Positions 24,405 through 37,906 of a stretch of DNA of 64,000 nt are shown one piece after another. Position numbers and translations under genes: made by a program. Source of the stretch: Odiellus spinosus (Eukaryota; Arthropoda; Arachnida; Opiliones; Phalangiidae); NCBI GenBank assembly GCA_963920705.1, contig OY987237.1:7842601-7906600 (forward strand), written 5' to 3'. The number at the start of each line of letters is the position of its first letter. Position 1 is the stretch's first letter. The notes under the pieces were generated by a model. That model ran no database searches and was not told the DNA's origin. It saw only the letters and a program-made list of their open reading frames with translations.

Positions 24405-24910
24405 ATCGGCTTAGAGAGAAATGAGAATCAAATTTGTGAAAAGGCTTAGAGAGAAATGTGAATAAGTTTCGTGAAAAGGCTTAGAGAGAAATGTGAATAA
24501 ATCTCTTGAAAAGGCTTAGAGTGAAATAGGAATTAAATTTGGGAAGAGGCTTAGATAAATATGAATCAAACTTGGAAAAAGGCTTAGAGAAATTGGAGGG
24601 GACAAACTTTGAGAAAAAAAAAAAAGAGCTTGGAGAAGCACAACGAGTCAAAGTTGAAAAAACTATTATTGAAAACATGATACATTAAATCTTATTTGAA
24701 TTAGGCTTAGCGAGCTTGACACGTCAAAACTTGTACTAGGCTGAGAGAAGGCGACGACAAAACATAAATAGGCTTAGAAAAACACGAAAGAACAAAGATG
24801 GATTAGGCTTAGAGAAACACGAAAGAACAAAGTTGAATTAGGCTTAGAGAAACACCAAAAATAAAACTTGGTAAAAATGGAAGCGGCAAATCTTGAATAA
24901 GGCTTAGTTG
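24405..24910. repeat. Degenerate ~35-bp minisatellite with GGCTTAGAGA core
   Basis: GGCTTAG recurs at 24408, 24443, 24478, 24513, 24548 and 24581, then less regularly to about 24905. Between cores the sequence is AGAAATGTGAATAA- or ACACGAAAGAACAAAG-like. The array is degenerate and non-coding. Confidence 0.85.
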
Positions 24911-27900
24911 CAAAAGCGAAAAATCTATGAAAAGGTCTCATCAAGATGAATCATAACATTAAAATAAGAAATTTGACAGACAAAATTCCAACGTAATTTA
25001 GCACCAGGATGCGACCTATTCTAACGTGTCATCATCATCAGATAGGGAAATTTTGCGTGGGAGAACCGGACTGCGTGGATAATAACCACCGATTACATCT
25101 GATTAATCATCGACTCGGCTTAGTCGGCTGTAAAAAAAAAAAAAAATAAAACACACGGAACATATTGTCCTCTAAAGTTGACCCCCAACCGTGACAAACA
25201 AAGACGACCTTGGCTCGAAAAGAAACAAAGACTTGTCTACAAATAACGGCCAGCGAACGATAAAAGGAAGTTAACTCCCGTAATATACTCTATTGCGCGT
25301 GTTACGACAGCCACCGTATTAAGAAAGACACTACAGTTCGAATCAGAGAGAATTTTCAGCAGAGATTCCCACTAATCTTGGGAAATGTTAGTTACTTTGG
25401 AGTATATGCTAGAAAATCTTTGGATACGATGCAAACTCCAAGTGGTCTCACAGTTTTCCGGGTATTTTATCAATAGAGTCAGAATCAGTTTACATTAAGT
25501 ACTAAGCGTAAGCGGATTAATACATAATGTTATATTTCATAAGGTGAAAACTCTTGAATGCGATAAGAATACAAAATAAAATGGCGTAAAAAGTCGAATT
25601 AGTGCCTAGGGAACCACTTTTACACGACTTCATTATTCATGTTTTAGATTAGGGGATGTAACTTGGATTGAGAAAACAATGTTTAAGAAAGCATAAACTC
25701 CTACAGCTTTGAATGTAGTGAATTCTAAATACTTAACGTGACAAAATACCACCAAGGCGAGCCCACAAGACCCATAAGAGATAAATCGATTGAGACATAT
25801 CATCGTCATAAAATTCTCACCAAGAAACTTCAGGACCTCAAACAATGTACGAGGAAGATCAAAAAGTGTAGTTCATTTCACAGAAAGAGTGCGGTACTGT
25901 TGAACTTAAAGACTCAATTGGAAAAATATTTCAAAACTACGGGAAACCGAAGGACCATGAGATTCTCAACGCTGCATATACTCAAGGCAGAATGAACAAA
26001 TATTCCACCTCCCCTTTTTATTGGTCGCCAAATAACCTTCACTCCCCCCCTCTGACAAGTAGAATCATTTATAGCCCCCCTGACATTAGAAAACCTATAC
26101 AGAGTTCGATAAACCGAAGCTAATGGAGGCTAAGGTTAGGAATATCTGGGAGGACCATTCTGTGATAGATCCTAGCAGAAGGGGATATTTTTAAGGGACT
26201 AGTAGAATATATTACCCTTTGCAATGAACTGAAAACTTAAAGAACTGCATTATCTTCCTTTCGTGAAAACTATGTACATGAACTTAGGAAGGTAGAAATA
26301 CTTTATGCTCCTGGTAATAACGCCAGCAGATGTACTATAGGTACAAGAGAATTTCAGATGATGCACATATATCGTCCCCATGGATGGACGAACCATCCAG
26401 AAATACATGAAATTCAACAACCAAACTCCTAAATACATTTGAGGTTCATTAGTTCTTCATTCTTGAACAAAATACAACAGGGTTTTCGAGGCAATATATA
26501 TAGAGAGACATGGTGTCATTATCACCCATCCTATGGATTAGAAGCTTTACAATAAATGGGGGCGTATAAAGATTATGCAATACAATTATCAATGCAAGTT
26601 TACTACTGAAGCGCATTGACACAAAATGTAAAACTTCCTTAAAAAGAAAGTAGTCCGTGCAAACTCTTCCTAAATTCGCGTATAGATTACGTTCTCGACG
26701 CCTCCTGTCTTTATTACACAGTCCAAAACTCATTCTTAGTTTTCAATAGGTTCAAAGCTAGAGTCCCTATGTCTCTAATATTTACGAATTAAATATCACA
26801 CAAGAACAGAAGACTGGATAAAGTTCTGAAAGATTCTAGTAAAATGTACATTCACTTCGGAAAAACGTGGTGAAATCTGAATTCATTGCCCATTGTCTAT
26901 ACCTCGCTTTAAAGGGATACAAGAACTTTAAAAACGTGTTATTTTTAATCGATACCGACTTTTAAAAGTAGCGTAAAAACATTAACAAAACGTATTCCAA
27001 AGATTTCGCGGTAATTCGGAGTTGGGAACTGAACTAGCTAAGCCTAATCAGGTTTCAAAGAAATTTATAGAACCAATATTGCTTATGTCAAAAAGAGACC
27101 ATATACAAAAATGGTTGTTGAAAAAAATTAACTCTAAAGCGCGTGCTGAAGCAAATTTCTTCGAGCTGAATTTCGATAATTAACTGCTAATTATAAAGAA
27201 ACCTTTGATTAATATTTTAGGTATATATTAACAGTCCTAAATAATTTTCTGTCAGTGTTTAGTATCCCTTTAAAGAAGGCTTCAGTAACTTTTACATCAT
27301 GGACAGTAAATGAATCAGAATATAAGAACTTACACGCAAAGTAGAAAATCGTTACGTATTCCAATATTCCAACGACTACATACTGAGAATCAATGTCACT
27401 TCATATTACTAACAAGGCTGCAAGAACATACCGACTCCGTGATTCTACTTGTCTAGGATATTTTTTGCCAAGAGTATATAAAAGATTCCCATCGCTACAT
27501 TATTGGAAAACGGAAAGCATTGTCACGTTAGGCATAAAATTAATCACAGTCACAAGGAGGCTCCGAAGATCTCTGTAGGCGGAGTTTAGTATACTCGGGG
27601 TTCAAGAGTATATTGGAATAACTATCCCATTTTATTGACACAGGAAAGTTTGACAAGACAAACCTTGATTCTTTTTTTTTAATTAATTTGAAAAGAAGAC
27701 CAAGTACCGAATTAAATGCTACACTGACGTCACTACCCACTACTAGCGGAGCCTAGCGGTCAAAACATGCAAAAAGGCCAAATTATCTCACTTTACAATA
27801 GCTATTTCTCCAACTGTCTAATTAGTTCCAAGCTTGAATCACAGACTTAGTTAAACAAAATGAGTTCCAAATTCCACCCAGAAGTGCTGGGGCTTGTCGC

Positions 27901-29025
27901 CCACTATACAGTATGCTTGAATTCTGATTATCTCTATGCTTGGTTTACTTAGATAAAAGGTGCCTTTGCTTTACTAGCGCTTCCGATACGAAGCTAAATA
28001 CAATGCATAAAGTTTCCAAGTCATCTTGAGATAAAGCATCAGCAAAAGATGTTTGAAATCAATCTTAAATTTCAGTAGGTATTAAAACTAAATCATTTGC
28101 TTTTATCCACAACACCCTAAACATTCAGATAGACCAAGTGTCTAGCTTTGAACGCGCTGTCATTCACAGATGAATCGGGTCCAATATATATTATAAACGG
28201 AGTGATAGCAACCCAGGTTAATTTTCAAAATATTTCAATACGTTTCAAGGGTAAGTTATGCCATTACTGTATATTTATATAGAAATAAGGCGGTACTGAT
28301 GGTGTGCCCCTTTCGGGGCTGGATTATTCATAGTTCGTGACACCGTCGACATTCGATACGCCAGATTGATTTCCACCCCTCTGCCTTTGGCTAATATCCT
28401 TCTTTCTCCTGGTTATGGAGAAACCGTGACCAAATGTGGCTTCCTTTACAATATATATATCAATAAGAGGGGACCTTGGCTAAATAGAAAACATGCTTCA
28501 TAAGAACAAAAGAAATCGGTGCTAAATTCTTAGAATTTACTTGATTTCTTATTATTATACGTGGACCAGCCACGAGGGGATTGAATATGTAATATCACGT
28601 GATTTTGGGCACATTAATTTAAATTGTTTTTGGTTCCAATTAAAATTTTAAGCGTATTGTGATACTTTCCCTTGAGTTCCTATACAGATTTCTGAGATTT
28701 AATACCAGGATTTAAAAAAGATGTACCAGTTCTTGCCATACTAATTTGAAGTAAAACTTACAAGTACATAGCAAATATCAACATAAAGGGGCTCAAGGAT
28801 TACATTTAAGTTGGAATAATTGTTGTAGATTCTATTAAGACAATGAAAACATTCAAATTCCATGATATTTCTGGGTTTGTATGAAGCCTTTATAAATAAT
28901 TATAAAAATTAAGGTTCGACAAAAAATATTTAATGCAGATGATGATTGATCAAATGTACTCTTTCTGTTAAATTCTTAGCTGACAAAATATAGAATTTCC
29001 CATTTAATACTAACATCAGAAGTAG
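24911..29025. other. Non-coding, nothing recognised
   Basis: No supported gene. The short frames seen on both strands (for example at 25.7-26.0 and 26.4-26.7 kb) have no recognisable domain, and many overlap on opposite strands. A GC-richer patch at about 28.28-28.45 kb is unexplained. Confidence 0.35.
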
Positions 29026-29646
29026 ATGAAACCCTCCATTGAAGTCTACTACTCTAATGTTCCATATAGCGCTCCTCTCTGTATGGGTAAAATTCACAAT
29101 TTTACGAGATCGAAGGGGTCCTACTTCATACCCCCATGTCTACGGAAAATTGGAAATTCTCTCTCTCCACAAACGACGACGTTTTTTTTGACGAACTCTA
29201 AGGCTGCTAGAGATATTCGCTCGACGAACTCCCGCTCCGAAAATATCTACCGTAAGGAGGCGTACGAATCGCGCTTTTTGAAACTAACCCATACAGAGAG
29301 GGGTAGACAAGACCCGGGAGTAATAGACTTCAAAGGAGGGTTTCATCGGCTTCTGCTAACATCTGTTGAACTTTTGAAATCAAAACCGATGGAAAAAAGA
29401 CAGAAGGCGCAATCAAGATCTTACGGGAATTTGGATCCCTTGTTAAACAGTTGGAGAAAAAAATCGTTATTCCAGGTAAATCCGATGGGAAAAATTAGGC
29501 CAATCGAAGAGGAAACAATAAAAGGATCTAAAAATATCGATCAAACTCAGTGGGCTTTATTTTCGATATCCGAACGATTATTGAAGGAAAGGAAACGCCG
29601 AAGGAAGAAGAGAAATTCCAAGGAAGGAAAACGTGAGGAGAAATAG
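29026..29646 (+). CDS. Unrecognised 206-codon ORF, basic C-terminus
   Basis: A single open frame from ATG at 29026 to TAG at 29644-29646. In DNA this AT-rich a 206-codon frame is unlikely by chance. The product is hydrophilic and very basic, with a Lys/Arg-rich tail (ERKRRRKKRNSKEGKREEK) and no signal peptide, membrane segment or recognised domain. The surrounding 29.0-29.75 kb is GC-richer than its flanks. It could be a small lineage-specific gene, an exon of a gene with unseen neighbours, a decayed transposon fragment, or a non-coding transcript with a fortuitous frame. I cannot choose between these. Confidence 0.35.
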   Translation: MKPSIEVYYSNVPYSAPLCMGKIHNFTRSKGSYFIPPCLRKIGNSLSPQTTTFFLTNSKAARDIRSTNSRSENIYRKEAYESRFLKLTHTERGRQDPGVIDFKGGFHRLLLTSVELLKSKPMEKRQKAQSRSYGNLDPLLNSWRKKSLFQVNPMGKIRPIEEETIKGSKNIDQTQWALFSISERLLKERKRRRKKRNSKEGKREEK

Positions 29647-32600
29647 TCCGTAAATTGAATAAAAGAGGGATTGGGATCATTAGAGGCAGCGTAACGTCGC
29701 TCTCTACACCAGCGAGCCTCCAATACAGAGAACTACGTATAAAACCAAGGAGTGAGAACGAATGGAGTCCAAGTTTATAGAAGTTTTTGAAAGCTACGGA
29801 TATCTCAAGTCCACGCGCGAGCGACCCTAAAGGCTAATTATTATCATGGATTTATTTAAAGTTTGAAAAGTAACGTTGGTGAAACCGAAATATGAAACAC
29901 TAAAATTATATTTACATGTATACTTTGAGGGGGGCACGTATAAGTCAGACATAGACTTGCGGGGGCACAAATTTACAGCCAGCTGGGAGCGCGATAAGGA
30001 TCGACTGCTCGGATAATCTCAAAGGGGATTCTCTTCAGAAAATGCATTTTGTTTATGTCCTGGGGAAGAAGTTACAGTCACTTGAGACCCGACTATAGAG
30101 TTCTAAATCAGTAAATTTACCCTTGTAATGGTATTTTACAGATTATTCTGGTAAAAACACCAAAATGGTTATATATAATTCAAAACTTTTTGGTTTAAAA
30201 GTGAACAAATTGCTAAAAAGAGGTTAAAATTGAACATTTTACTCGTCTACAAGTAAAATAAAAATAATAATACGCATACTCCCGAGGTAAAAAAAATTGT
30301 GACACACTCACTTTAACCATTTTAAGGTTATAAATCATGGGTTATACAATTTAGAATTAATAATAGGTCCTTCGTGTGAACTTTAAAAGATTCCCTTCAA
30401 CCCTTCACTTCATTCGGCTTCTTTTCGGGTCTGAAAGATGAAAAGAGGAGCAAGAGCAAAGAGAGAAGAGAGAGAGTTTGCGAGTGAAGATGTTGAAGGG
30501 GAAAAATCGATCGTGGACGTGACCTTCTAAAGGGTCACGAGCACCAAGGACAGCGTATCCTCCTTCCATACAATACAATCCATATTCCTCCCGCAGTTTT
30601 AAGGGGAATCTACAGCCGTGCCGTTACATGTAATCAAAGTATTAACCGCTGCTAACGCGGGAACGTTTACGCCGTTCGCAAAAATAAAGTGGTAAAAATA
30701 TCTCTTTGATAAGTATATAGTGTTCGTGTCAAAAACATGGTTTAAGAAAGGAAAAGAGATGATTAATTTTTTCTATCGCCATCTAAAAATAACTATTTCA
30801 AGTTGTTCACAAAATAGTATGTAAATTTACACGCTTGCATACCCACGTTAAGGTTTTTCAATTGAACTTTAGGGCCCAAATTCCGATTTTAGGGCATTTT
30901 AGGGAATCTATATAAAACAGGGACTTTTAGGTATAGGTTTCTGATATAAAAGGAATTATATGCAACCAAAAACAAGTCCACATTGTATATACGTAACCAG
31001 CGCCACTCCATGCCTCTCGTTGGACAAGCGAGATTTTTCCCAACTAAACAATTAACAACACCTTTCTCCCATGGTTTCATATCCCTTTAAACTCGCGATG
31101 AAACGCGCAATTACACTCTGTTAAAGGATTACACGGTACCTTAAGCCTAGGGGTAGTTCATCGTGAATACAGGCAGACACAACACCGAAACGGATGTGCT
31201 TAGCGCAATCATTTTTATAACATTATATAACAGTATATTAATTTCAATGGGTGTATGTTGGACACGGGGAACCGCAAACCCGGATGCTGGAGAAGCATTT
31301 ATATTTTGTTTTTGGCATCGAGCCCCGCGTCTGTAGCTAGAAGCAGATGCTTTCCTCAAACATATACCCTTAAATTAATCATCACCATTCCATTATTCGG
31401 CCTTGACAAAAAAAAAAAGGCAACCACACTCCATACGCGATATAGCAGAGGATAAACTCGTTATAAAACGTTAATTCGTTTATCTATATACAGTAACACG
31501 GTTAGTGCGTTTGGTGACTAACTATCATACCAATGTAATGTTTTGACACTTGTAAAATTCTCTCTAAAACAAGTATACTGATCCAGGGAGGAAGTATACA
31601 AAAGGAGAGCCAGTCGTGAGTAAATAGGGTGACTTGGAAGCGACCCTTTCAACTTTAACCCCTTACCACAGACATTCCAAAGAGGATTTTACTGAGGAGT
31701 AAGAGGCAGACAGACTGGAATTCGCCATTGACTGAACATTGTGTCTGACCGCTCTGCCAGACAAAACTAAGTCTTTCGAAGTTTTACATGGGAAGCAGAG
31801 CCGTACATTAGGAAAATCAACAATACAGGTCAGACTTTCGTAACGCGACTAAAAAAGAAAACAAAACTGAAACGAGCTAAGCCTATTTGCTATCTATAAC
31901 CAAATAAAAGGAGTCCATCAGTAAATTGCTACTTTAGGAGGTGGAAGATCCAACATACACGTCTTGAAGTTATTTTATTGTTCGTGGAATCCTAGAACGT
32001 TAGAATGCATACGGATCTAGAGCGTAGCTAAGCTTTCTTTTGCCCATATCACACAAAAGAGGTTTGAAGATTGGTTGGCCGCGACCACAAAAGACCTCTC
32101 AAACTGATTGAAACGAGAGATTGGCTTGCCATCCTTTCCGCCAACTGTACAAACATCGATCGAAATTACCAGATAAGCCTAATCTAAACAATCTCAATTG
32201 AGTAATATAGATTGAGTATCGACAATCTTTACTTTCTTACTAACAAAACTTTAGTTTTGATAATATGTTATAAAATAACCCTAATAATCAAAGAAACAAC
32301 AATTTTAGAGTGATCGAGACAGTTATCGGACTCGAAAAAACAAATAAAGTAAAGTAAATCAAAATGGCCTCTGAATGAGCGAGGAAAGTCGTGAGAATGA
32401 CGTCAAGCGAATTCAACCTTCAGATAGAATAACAACGCATTCGAGCGACTCTCATTGTGTTATAAGATTAGACTTAAGGTTGGGGAAGTAGATAATGATT
32501 AAGATGACGAAATATTGGGATGGGGTCCAGGCAAAAATCAATTAAAACCATCTTAATGAAAGCTTAATTCACAGCCCATGACTACGCTCACTTTGAAATT

Positions 32601-35600
32601 TCGACAATGGAGGAGAAAGGTTCTAACTGCCCTTGTTAATACTACCTTATTAGACTGACTCGCTGTTTATTGAATTGAAAGAGAAGGTGGAAACGGACAC
32701 AATAGAATTATTAAGATATTAAGACGTCTAGAAAAGGGGATAAACGAATGAAAGAAATATTTTCCGGTGCCAGAACAAAAGGTTTAATTAAACCACGTCC
32801 CGCTAAGAGGCCTGTTATTAAATTAATCGATTAAAGTGAAGGTGAAAAGCGAAATAAAATTATATTACTAATGAAGCCATTTAGTTGTGGGACCTCAAGA
32901 TATCTTAACTTTCCCTTATTGTGGATCTAGGGAATATCAATCTATTAGGCGAGATCAATTGAATAGCGAATCTATTAAGACCAATCCATCTAAATTTTAA
33001 ATTATATTTAAAAAAATAGATTTAAATTTAATCGGATTATATTTTAATTTTAAAAATAGATCTGGTCAATTCGACGAGAAATTATTTAAAATATTTAAAA
33101 ATATGTTTCTAATCAGATAGATTTTATAATTTCAATCTTCACTAACCAATAAATTATGAGATGTTTGATAGAAAAAACCCTACCAAAATAAACGGTTTAA
33201 AATATGTCTAATAAATTAATAAATGGCTAATGTCTAATTTTATGATAAATATTCTGTACCCTTTTTATGTCCCATTGACGGGCTAAAATGATGTAATTAA
33301 GGATTTAATCCGAGATTCAACTACAAGACATTCTAATGAAAGTCCGTTTGCTAATTTAGCAATGGGCAAGACGCGATTAAAATGTTTAGTTTATAACCAA
33401 AAGTGAAATTAGTTTTAGCATTTAAATGATGAATTAATCAAGATAATTTTCAAGGTTTTCCTTTTGTGATTTAATCTCAACTTTAATTTCTTTGAAAATT
33501 CATGGACATGGAACTTTTTATTTACATTGCATCACTTTTGATTATTTAAATAATTCATTGAAAATCGGGCTACATTAAAAATTTTAAATCAACATAAGTT
33601 GAAGAACCAGTAGGAGATGGGGTTTTATTTTGGATGGCATTGTTTCTCTGGGTCAACCAGGCGTTAAATTAGACAATATATTACAAAAGATTAAAGCGAA
33701 AAATGGGTTAAAATACGACCTATAGCTAACGGTACGTGACAATAGGAAATAATTCTTTTTTAATAAAAATTCATAATAAAAAGAAAGTATAATAATTTCT
33801 ACATGTTTTAGAGAAGGTCCCTTACGTGTTGGGGATAAAAAACTAATGGAAAAGAATTTCATACGCGTGCGGTAAGAGTTATTTCATCTTCGAAGGAGCG
33901 AGTAAAACAGGTGATGCTTAGCATCTGCTAAATAGGTTCCTTTACACCTGGTATGCCGTATATTTATATATTAAAATGGCCGAAAATCATAGCCAATACT
34001 CTTCTTCAAGAGTAGTTTGCATAATAGTAAGAGCTAATATATAATTCCAATAAGGATAAAAAGGAGTTTGTGCAGATTTACTTTGAACTTTGTATATAAT
34101 TTATAAATTAACGCCTGATAATTTTTTAATAAGTTATGTAATAAAATTAAAGTATTCTGTGTTTTTCCATAAAATTGGGAATCTCAAATATTCCTTAAAT
34201 TGCACGTAAAAAAAGAAAGGTGATAGCCAGCCAATAAAAACGAATTCCGATGAGGTAACCATTCCCCGAAAATATCACGAGTCTGAAGGCTAATGGTATA
34301 GCGAATGAACACTATCTCTCTTCTCTCCGAGCTCCCAGACACTATTTGTAAATTATGAGCGCGTTTGGATACTATAAAGTTATTACTACGGTAAATATTA
34401 ATTAAAAGCAATTTCCTTTGTAATTTCATTGTCCCATTAAGTGGGAAAACAATATACAAAGCAATGTATTGACACTAAATGAAAGAATGTAATAACTGAC
34501 TTCCCGAGTATCATATCCGAGTGACTCTACTTGAAACTTCCTGAAAGGGTTGAAGAAGTAGAAAATCTGCCCAAAACTGATGGTAAACATATACCAAAAC
34601 GTGAAACTGAGAATGGACGCTAACAGATGAGCCATAAACGGGGAGGGGCTAAAAACCCCAAAAGGGTTACTAATCAATTATTTAGGCCAGACAGTTTCCC
34701 CGACTTATGGTCAGCAATTTCAAACCTTTCGGTGGCCGAGTGAGTGTATTTGAACGCGAGATGACCGCACCCAACCTAATGATTCTTTCTCACCGTCCAC
34801 ATACTAAAGGCAAACTGTACATGATTTTTTTTAATTTTCTAAAAGTGTGGTTGTTTATTCATTTCCCTTACTTTAAGAGGTTTCTTTAACCTCCGTATTA
34901 ACTGTAGAAGATTGGTTTAATCTGATTGGCCCATTTTTAAATACTAGAAAGGTTGAATTTCTTTGGCTGTGAAAGTGATTACGTACTTACTTAGGGTAAG
35001 TATTTAGCATTACCAAAGGCTGTAATCAGACAAGTAATCTCGTAATCAATGAACAGATTCTACTTAAGTGGTTAAATTACCCATAAAAAGTTACCTTTCA
35101 TCTTAAACTAAACGTTAATCATGATTTCTACAATATTTAAAAATGAATTTCTTGTATTTTTATCATTTTAATTTTGAAGTATTTTATAAACGTGCCAATC
35201 CAAAAGAAATTGTGACAGCATTACTTCAAACTTATTCATAATTCAAAATTGATTTATGACAGACTTGCCCTTTAACAAGAACTAACTACATGCATGTATG
35301 TAGCGTAATATAAGGCTAAATATAAAATAGGGAAAACTATAACGTGTAGTACTTTAGGATTCTGCACGCAAAATTTGAAGAGGCTTATGATTATATATAA
35401 ACATGGATAGGAGACATATATTCTATTACGACGCCTTCGCCGTACCCAATCGGATTAATTCTTACGTCGAGTACTAGCTTATTCCCCCCTTTGTAGAATT
35501 GTAATTACTAAACGCTTCGTATCTGCCTTGTTAATTTCTCTAGTGGCTAATTAAATTTCGTTATTAATTTCGTTGGTGGGTAATATATTTCGAGAGGTTT

Positions 35601-36126
35601 AAACGTTTTCAAGATGTTTAGCCAAAGTTCGAGACGATATCGAATTCAAGGGAGAGTGAAATGTTATTTTTAAAAGTCAAGGTCTTTATTATTTCGAATT
35701 TTAAATATATCTGTTTAAAGGTCAATTTCCTGACATTTAATCCTCATATTATGCTCTACTTTTCAGTTTTCCCTGATATCTTTGCGGAATTTTGGCCGGT
35801 TTCACAATTACCTAGATATCTCCCAGTAAAATTGACATACGTACCTTAACTTCCACTTTCCAAGGTCTAATTTTTTGCCTAGGCCTATTTTACATTTCCC
35901 TACGCCTTATTTCTCGTCTATTTTACATTTTCCTAGTCCTCATTTTTATCCATATTTTTAATTTAAACTCCATTTTTTGCCTATTTTTAATTTTTCTAGG
36001 CCTCATTATTCGAAATATTTCACCAATTTTAAATTTTACTTTATCCCTCATATGTTGCTCAATTTTTCCCATTTTCCTGACTCACCCCTTCGTTATTTTG
36101 GTCTATTTTTCAAGAGCTAAATACTG
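29647..36126. other. Non-coding, nothing recognised
   Basis: No supported gene. A perfect-looking inverted pair GTGACCTTCTAAAGGGTCAC lies near 30518-30537. The part from about 32.8 to 33.6 kb is extremely AT-rich with many ATTTAAA words. The frames listed by eye are short and on both strands. Confidence 0.35.
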
Positions 36127-36493
36127 TACAGGGTGTTTCGAAACTGGTAGTAGGACCGAGCTACAGGTCCTTTTAAGACGAAAATGTTCTATGTCGGTTT
36201 GTCATATGGGGGCCGTTTAAGAGTTACGAAATGAATCATGTACGGATGACCCTTTAACGTACATTAATAAACGTATACTCAATGATAACATACGCTTATC
36301 ATTAAAATACCAGCTAAATAATTAAGTGTATGTTATCATTGAGTATACGTTTATTAATGTACGTTAAAGGGTCATCCGCCCATGATTCATTTCGTGACTC
36401 TTAAAACGGCGCCCCGTAAGACATTTTCGTTTTAAAATTACCTATAGAACCCACTGTAGCTAGGTCCTAAAAGCATTTTCGAAACACCCTGTA
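36127..36493. mobile_element. TA-flanked foldback MITE (CAGGGTGTTTCG ends)
   Basis: Outer ends are TACAGGGTGTTTCGAAA and TTTCGAAACACCCTGTA. If the outermost TA on each side is the target duplication, the element begins CAGGGTGTTTCG, as in Tc1/mariner-type or related TA-inserting elements. The inside is a second, near-perfect inverted repeat: ACCCTTTAACGTACATTAAT (about 36249) pairs with ATTAATGTACGTTAAAGGGT (about 36353) around a loop near 36300-36320. It has no ORF, so it is non-autonomous. Confidence 0.85.
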
Positions 36494-37821
36494 TTTCAAG
36501 TTTCGTAAAAACCCTGTTAAATCCGACCAGTTTAAAATTAATTCCATAATTCATTTTAGTTTCATCCACCCTTTGAACATAATTTATGGGAAATTTTACG
36601 AGACGCCAACCAATATTTAGATCACGTAGGGATAATTTATTTCATACTTGCCTAAATTCATGTTGATTATACGTGCAAGCTGGGATAGTGGGCCCTATTA
36701 AACGAGTTGTTTGTACCCATTTAAGAAACTCTTATTCACGATTTTGCGAGAATTTCTCTAAAGGCCGTTTTAAGTATTGGAAGAAGACAAGGTTCAAAGT
36801 TGAACGAGGAAGCAACGATAGACTTCGCCTCCGGTACTTGTATTTTTTTCTTCTACCCCAACCACTCTTTTACAGAAGGTTTTTCATTATGACAGATAAA
36901 AGTAGTTATTTTTAAGAAAGACTATTGCCTTTGAACGTGCATGCCAAGGCGAATTTTTTATCTTTCAAGTTAAAGCGCGAAAAAACTAAAAGTTGTTTTT
37001 TTAACCTATTTAAGCCTTGGCTTTTTAAGGTTCGAAGAATATTAAATTTGAAGCTCAAAATATATAACCGAACGTGTACTAGCAAAATGAGCGACAGCTC
37101 CAGGAGGGCTTTAGTCATTTTGTTAGAGATATATTAACGTTAATAGGGAAGTGAGAAGTTTAACACTTCGCAGTAGGTGTAAAGGGTGATTCATTTTTTC
37201 ACACTATGTAAACTGTCTAGATCTATTTATGACCTACGATTGTGTAGGACGTCTTTTATGTATATATTATGTATAATAGTAAGCCGCAATCTATTGTAGA
37301 AATTTATTACTTATTAGCTCTTAATTTAGACTCAAGATTTAAAACTAGTTTATCGCTCCGGGGCTTATTTTACATACACAAGATAATTATATTTTTATGG
37401 AAAATTTAGTTATTTAACCAAGAAATACCGTAGAGGTAAAACATTAAAGGGTTGGTTAATTCGGCGTATATATTCGGCTAGGAAGTAAGTCTATTTTGAC
37501 CTACTCTGGCGCAGGGGTGGTAATTTCCTTACAAGTACTATAATTGGCAATAATCATAAACTTTGAAACAGTACATAGGTGAATATGATTAAGAGTTTTC
37601 CCCTTACGTCAATTAAGCCCATTGTTAAAGACACCAATTTTAGAACAATACAAATACGGTTATAGCTTCCCATATCAATTTTTGATCTATTTTCTAAGTG
37701 GATTTAGTTTCACTTACTGATTGTGGATACCAAATATTTCCCAGTTTAATACACAATACATAAACCCTATGGTTTAAAACTTAAAGCCGTATGGAAATTG
37801 ATAAATTGTGTTAAAACTCAC
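36494..37821. other. Non-coding, nothing recognised
   Basis: This lies in the putative dip2 intron next to its donor. Two 70-codon frames overlap on opposite strands at 36.9-37.1 kb with no recognisable content. Confidence 0.35.
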
Positions 37822-37906
37822 CCTCTGATAATTCAAGTTCAAGCTCGGCGAGCTTCTCCCTGATTTCAGCTGGTAAGCTGGCGATGTCTACGTGATGATC
37901 CCCCAT
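37822..37906 (-). CDS. dip2: Dip2 (disco-interacting protein 2), first coding exon
   Basis: The ATG at 37906 (context AATCATGG) opens 28 codons and the first base of codon 29, then the donor G|GTGAGTTTT. The peptide MGDHHVDIA followed by LPAEIREKLAELELELSEG matches the conserved start of DIP2 proteins, the DMAP1-binding domain, where the next residues are normally DITQKGYEKK. DIP2 is a large protein with an N-terminal DMAP1-binding region and two adenylate-forming (AMP-binding) domains, linked to fatty-acid and diacylglycerol metabolism and to neuronal morphology. Only this exon lies recognisably in the window; the remainder should lie further left. The head of the gene sits 1.1 kb downstream of the MBF2-like gene on the same strand. 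Confidence 0.9.

Larger units (their letters stand above)
1..37821 (-). other. Probable first intron of dip2 (partial), rich in repeats
   Basis: The dip2 first coding exon ends at 37822 with a clear donor (GTGAGT), and I could not find the expected next exon (continuing GDITQKGYEKK in all DIP2 proteins) by eye anywhere leftward. This suggests the intron runs to or beyond the left edge, although a short exon could have been missed. The interval carries the BEL/Pao element, arrays and hairpin elements listed separately. Other genes could be nested in it. Inference, not observation, apart from the donor. Confidence 0.4.
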
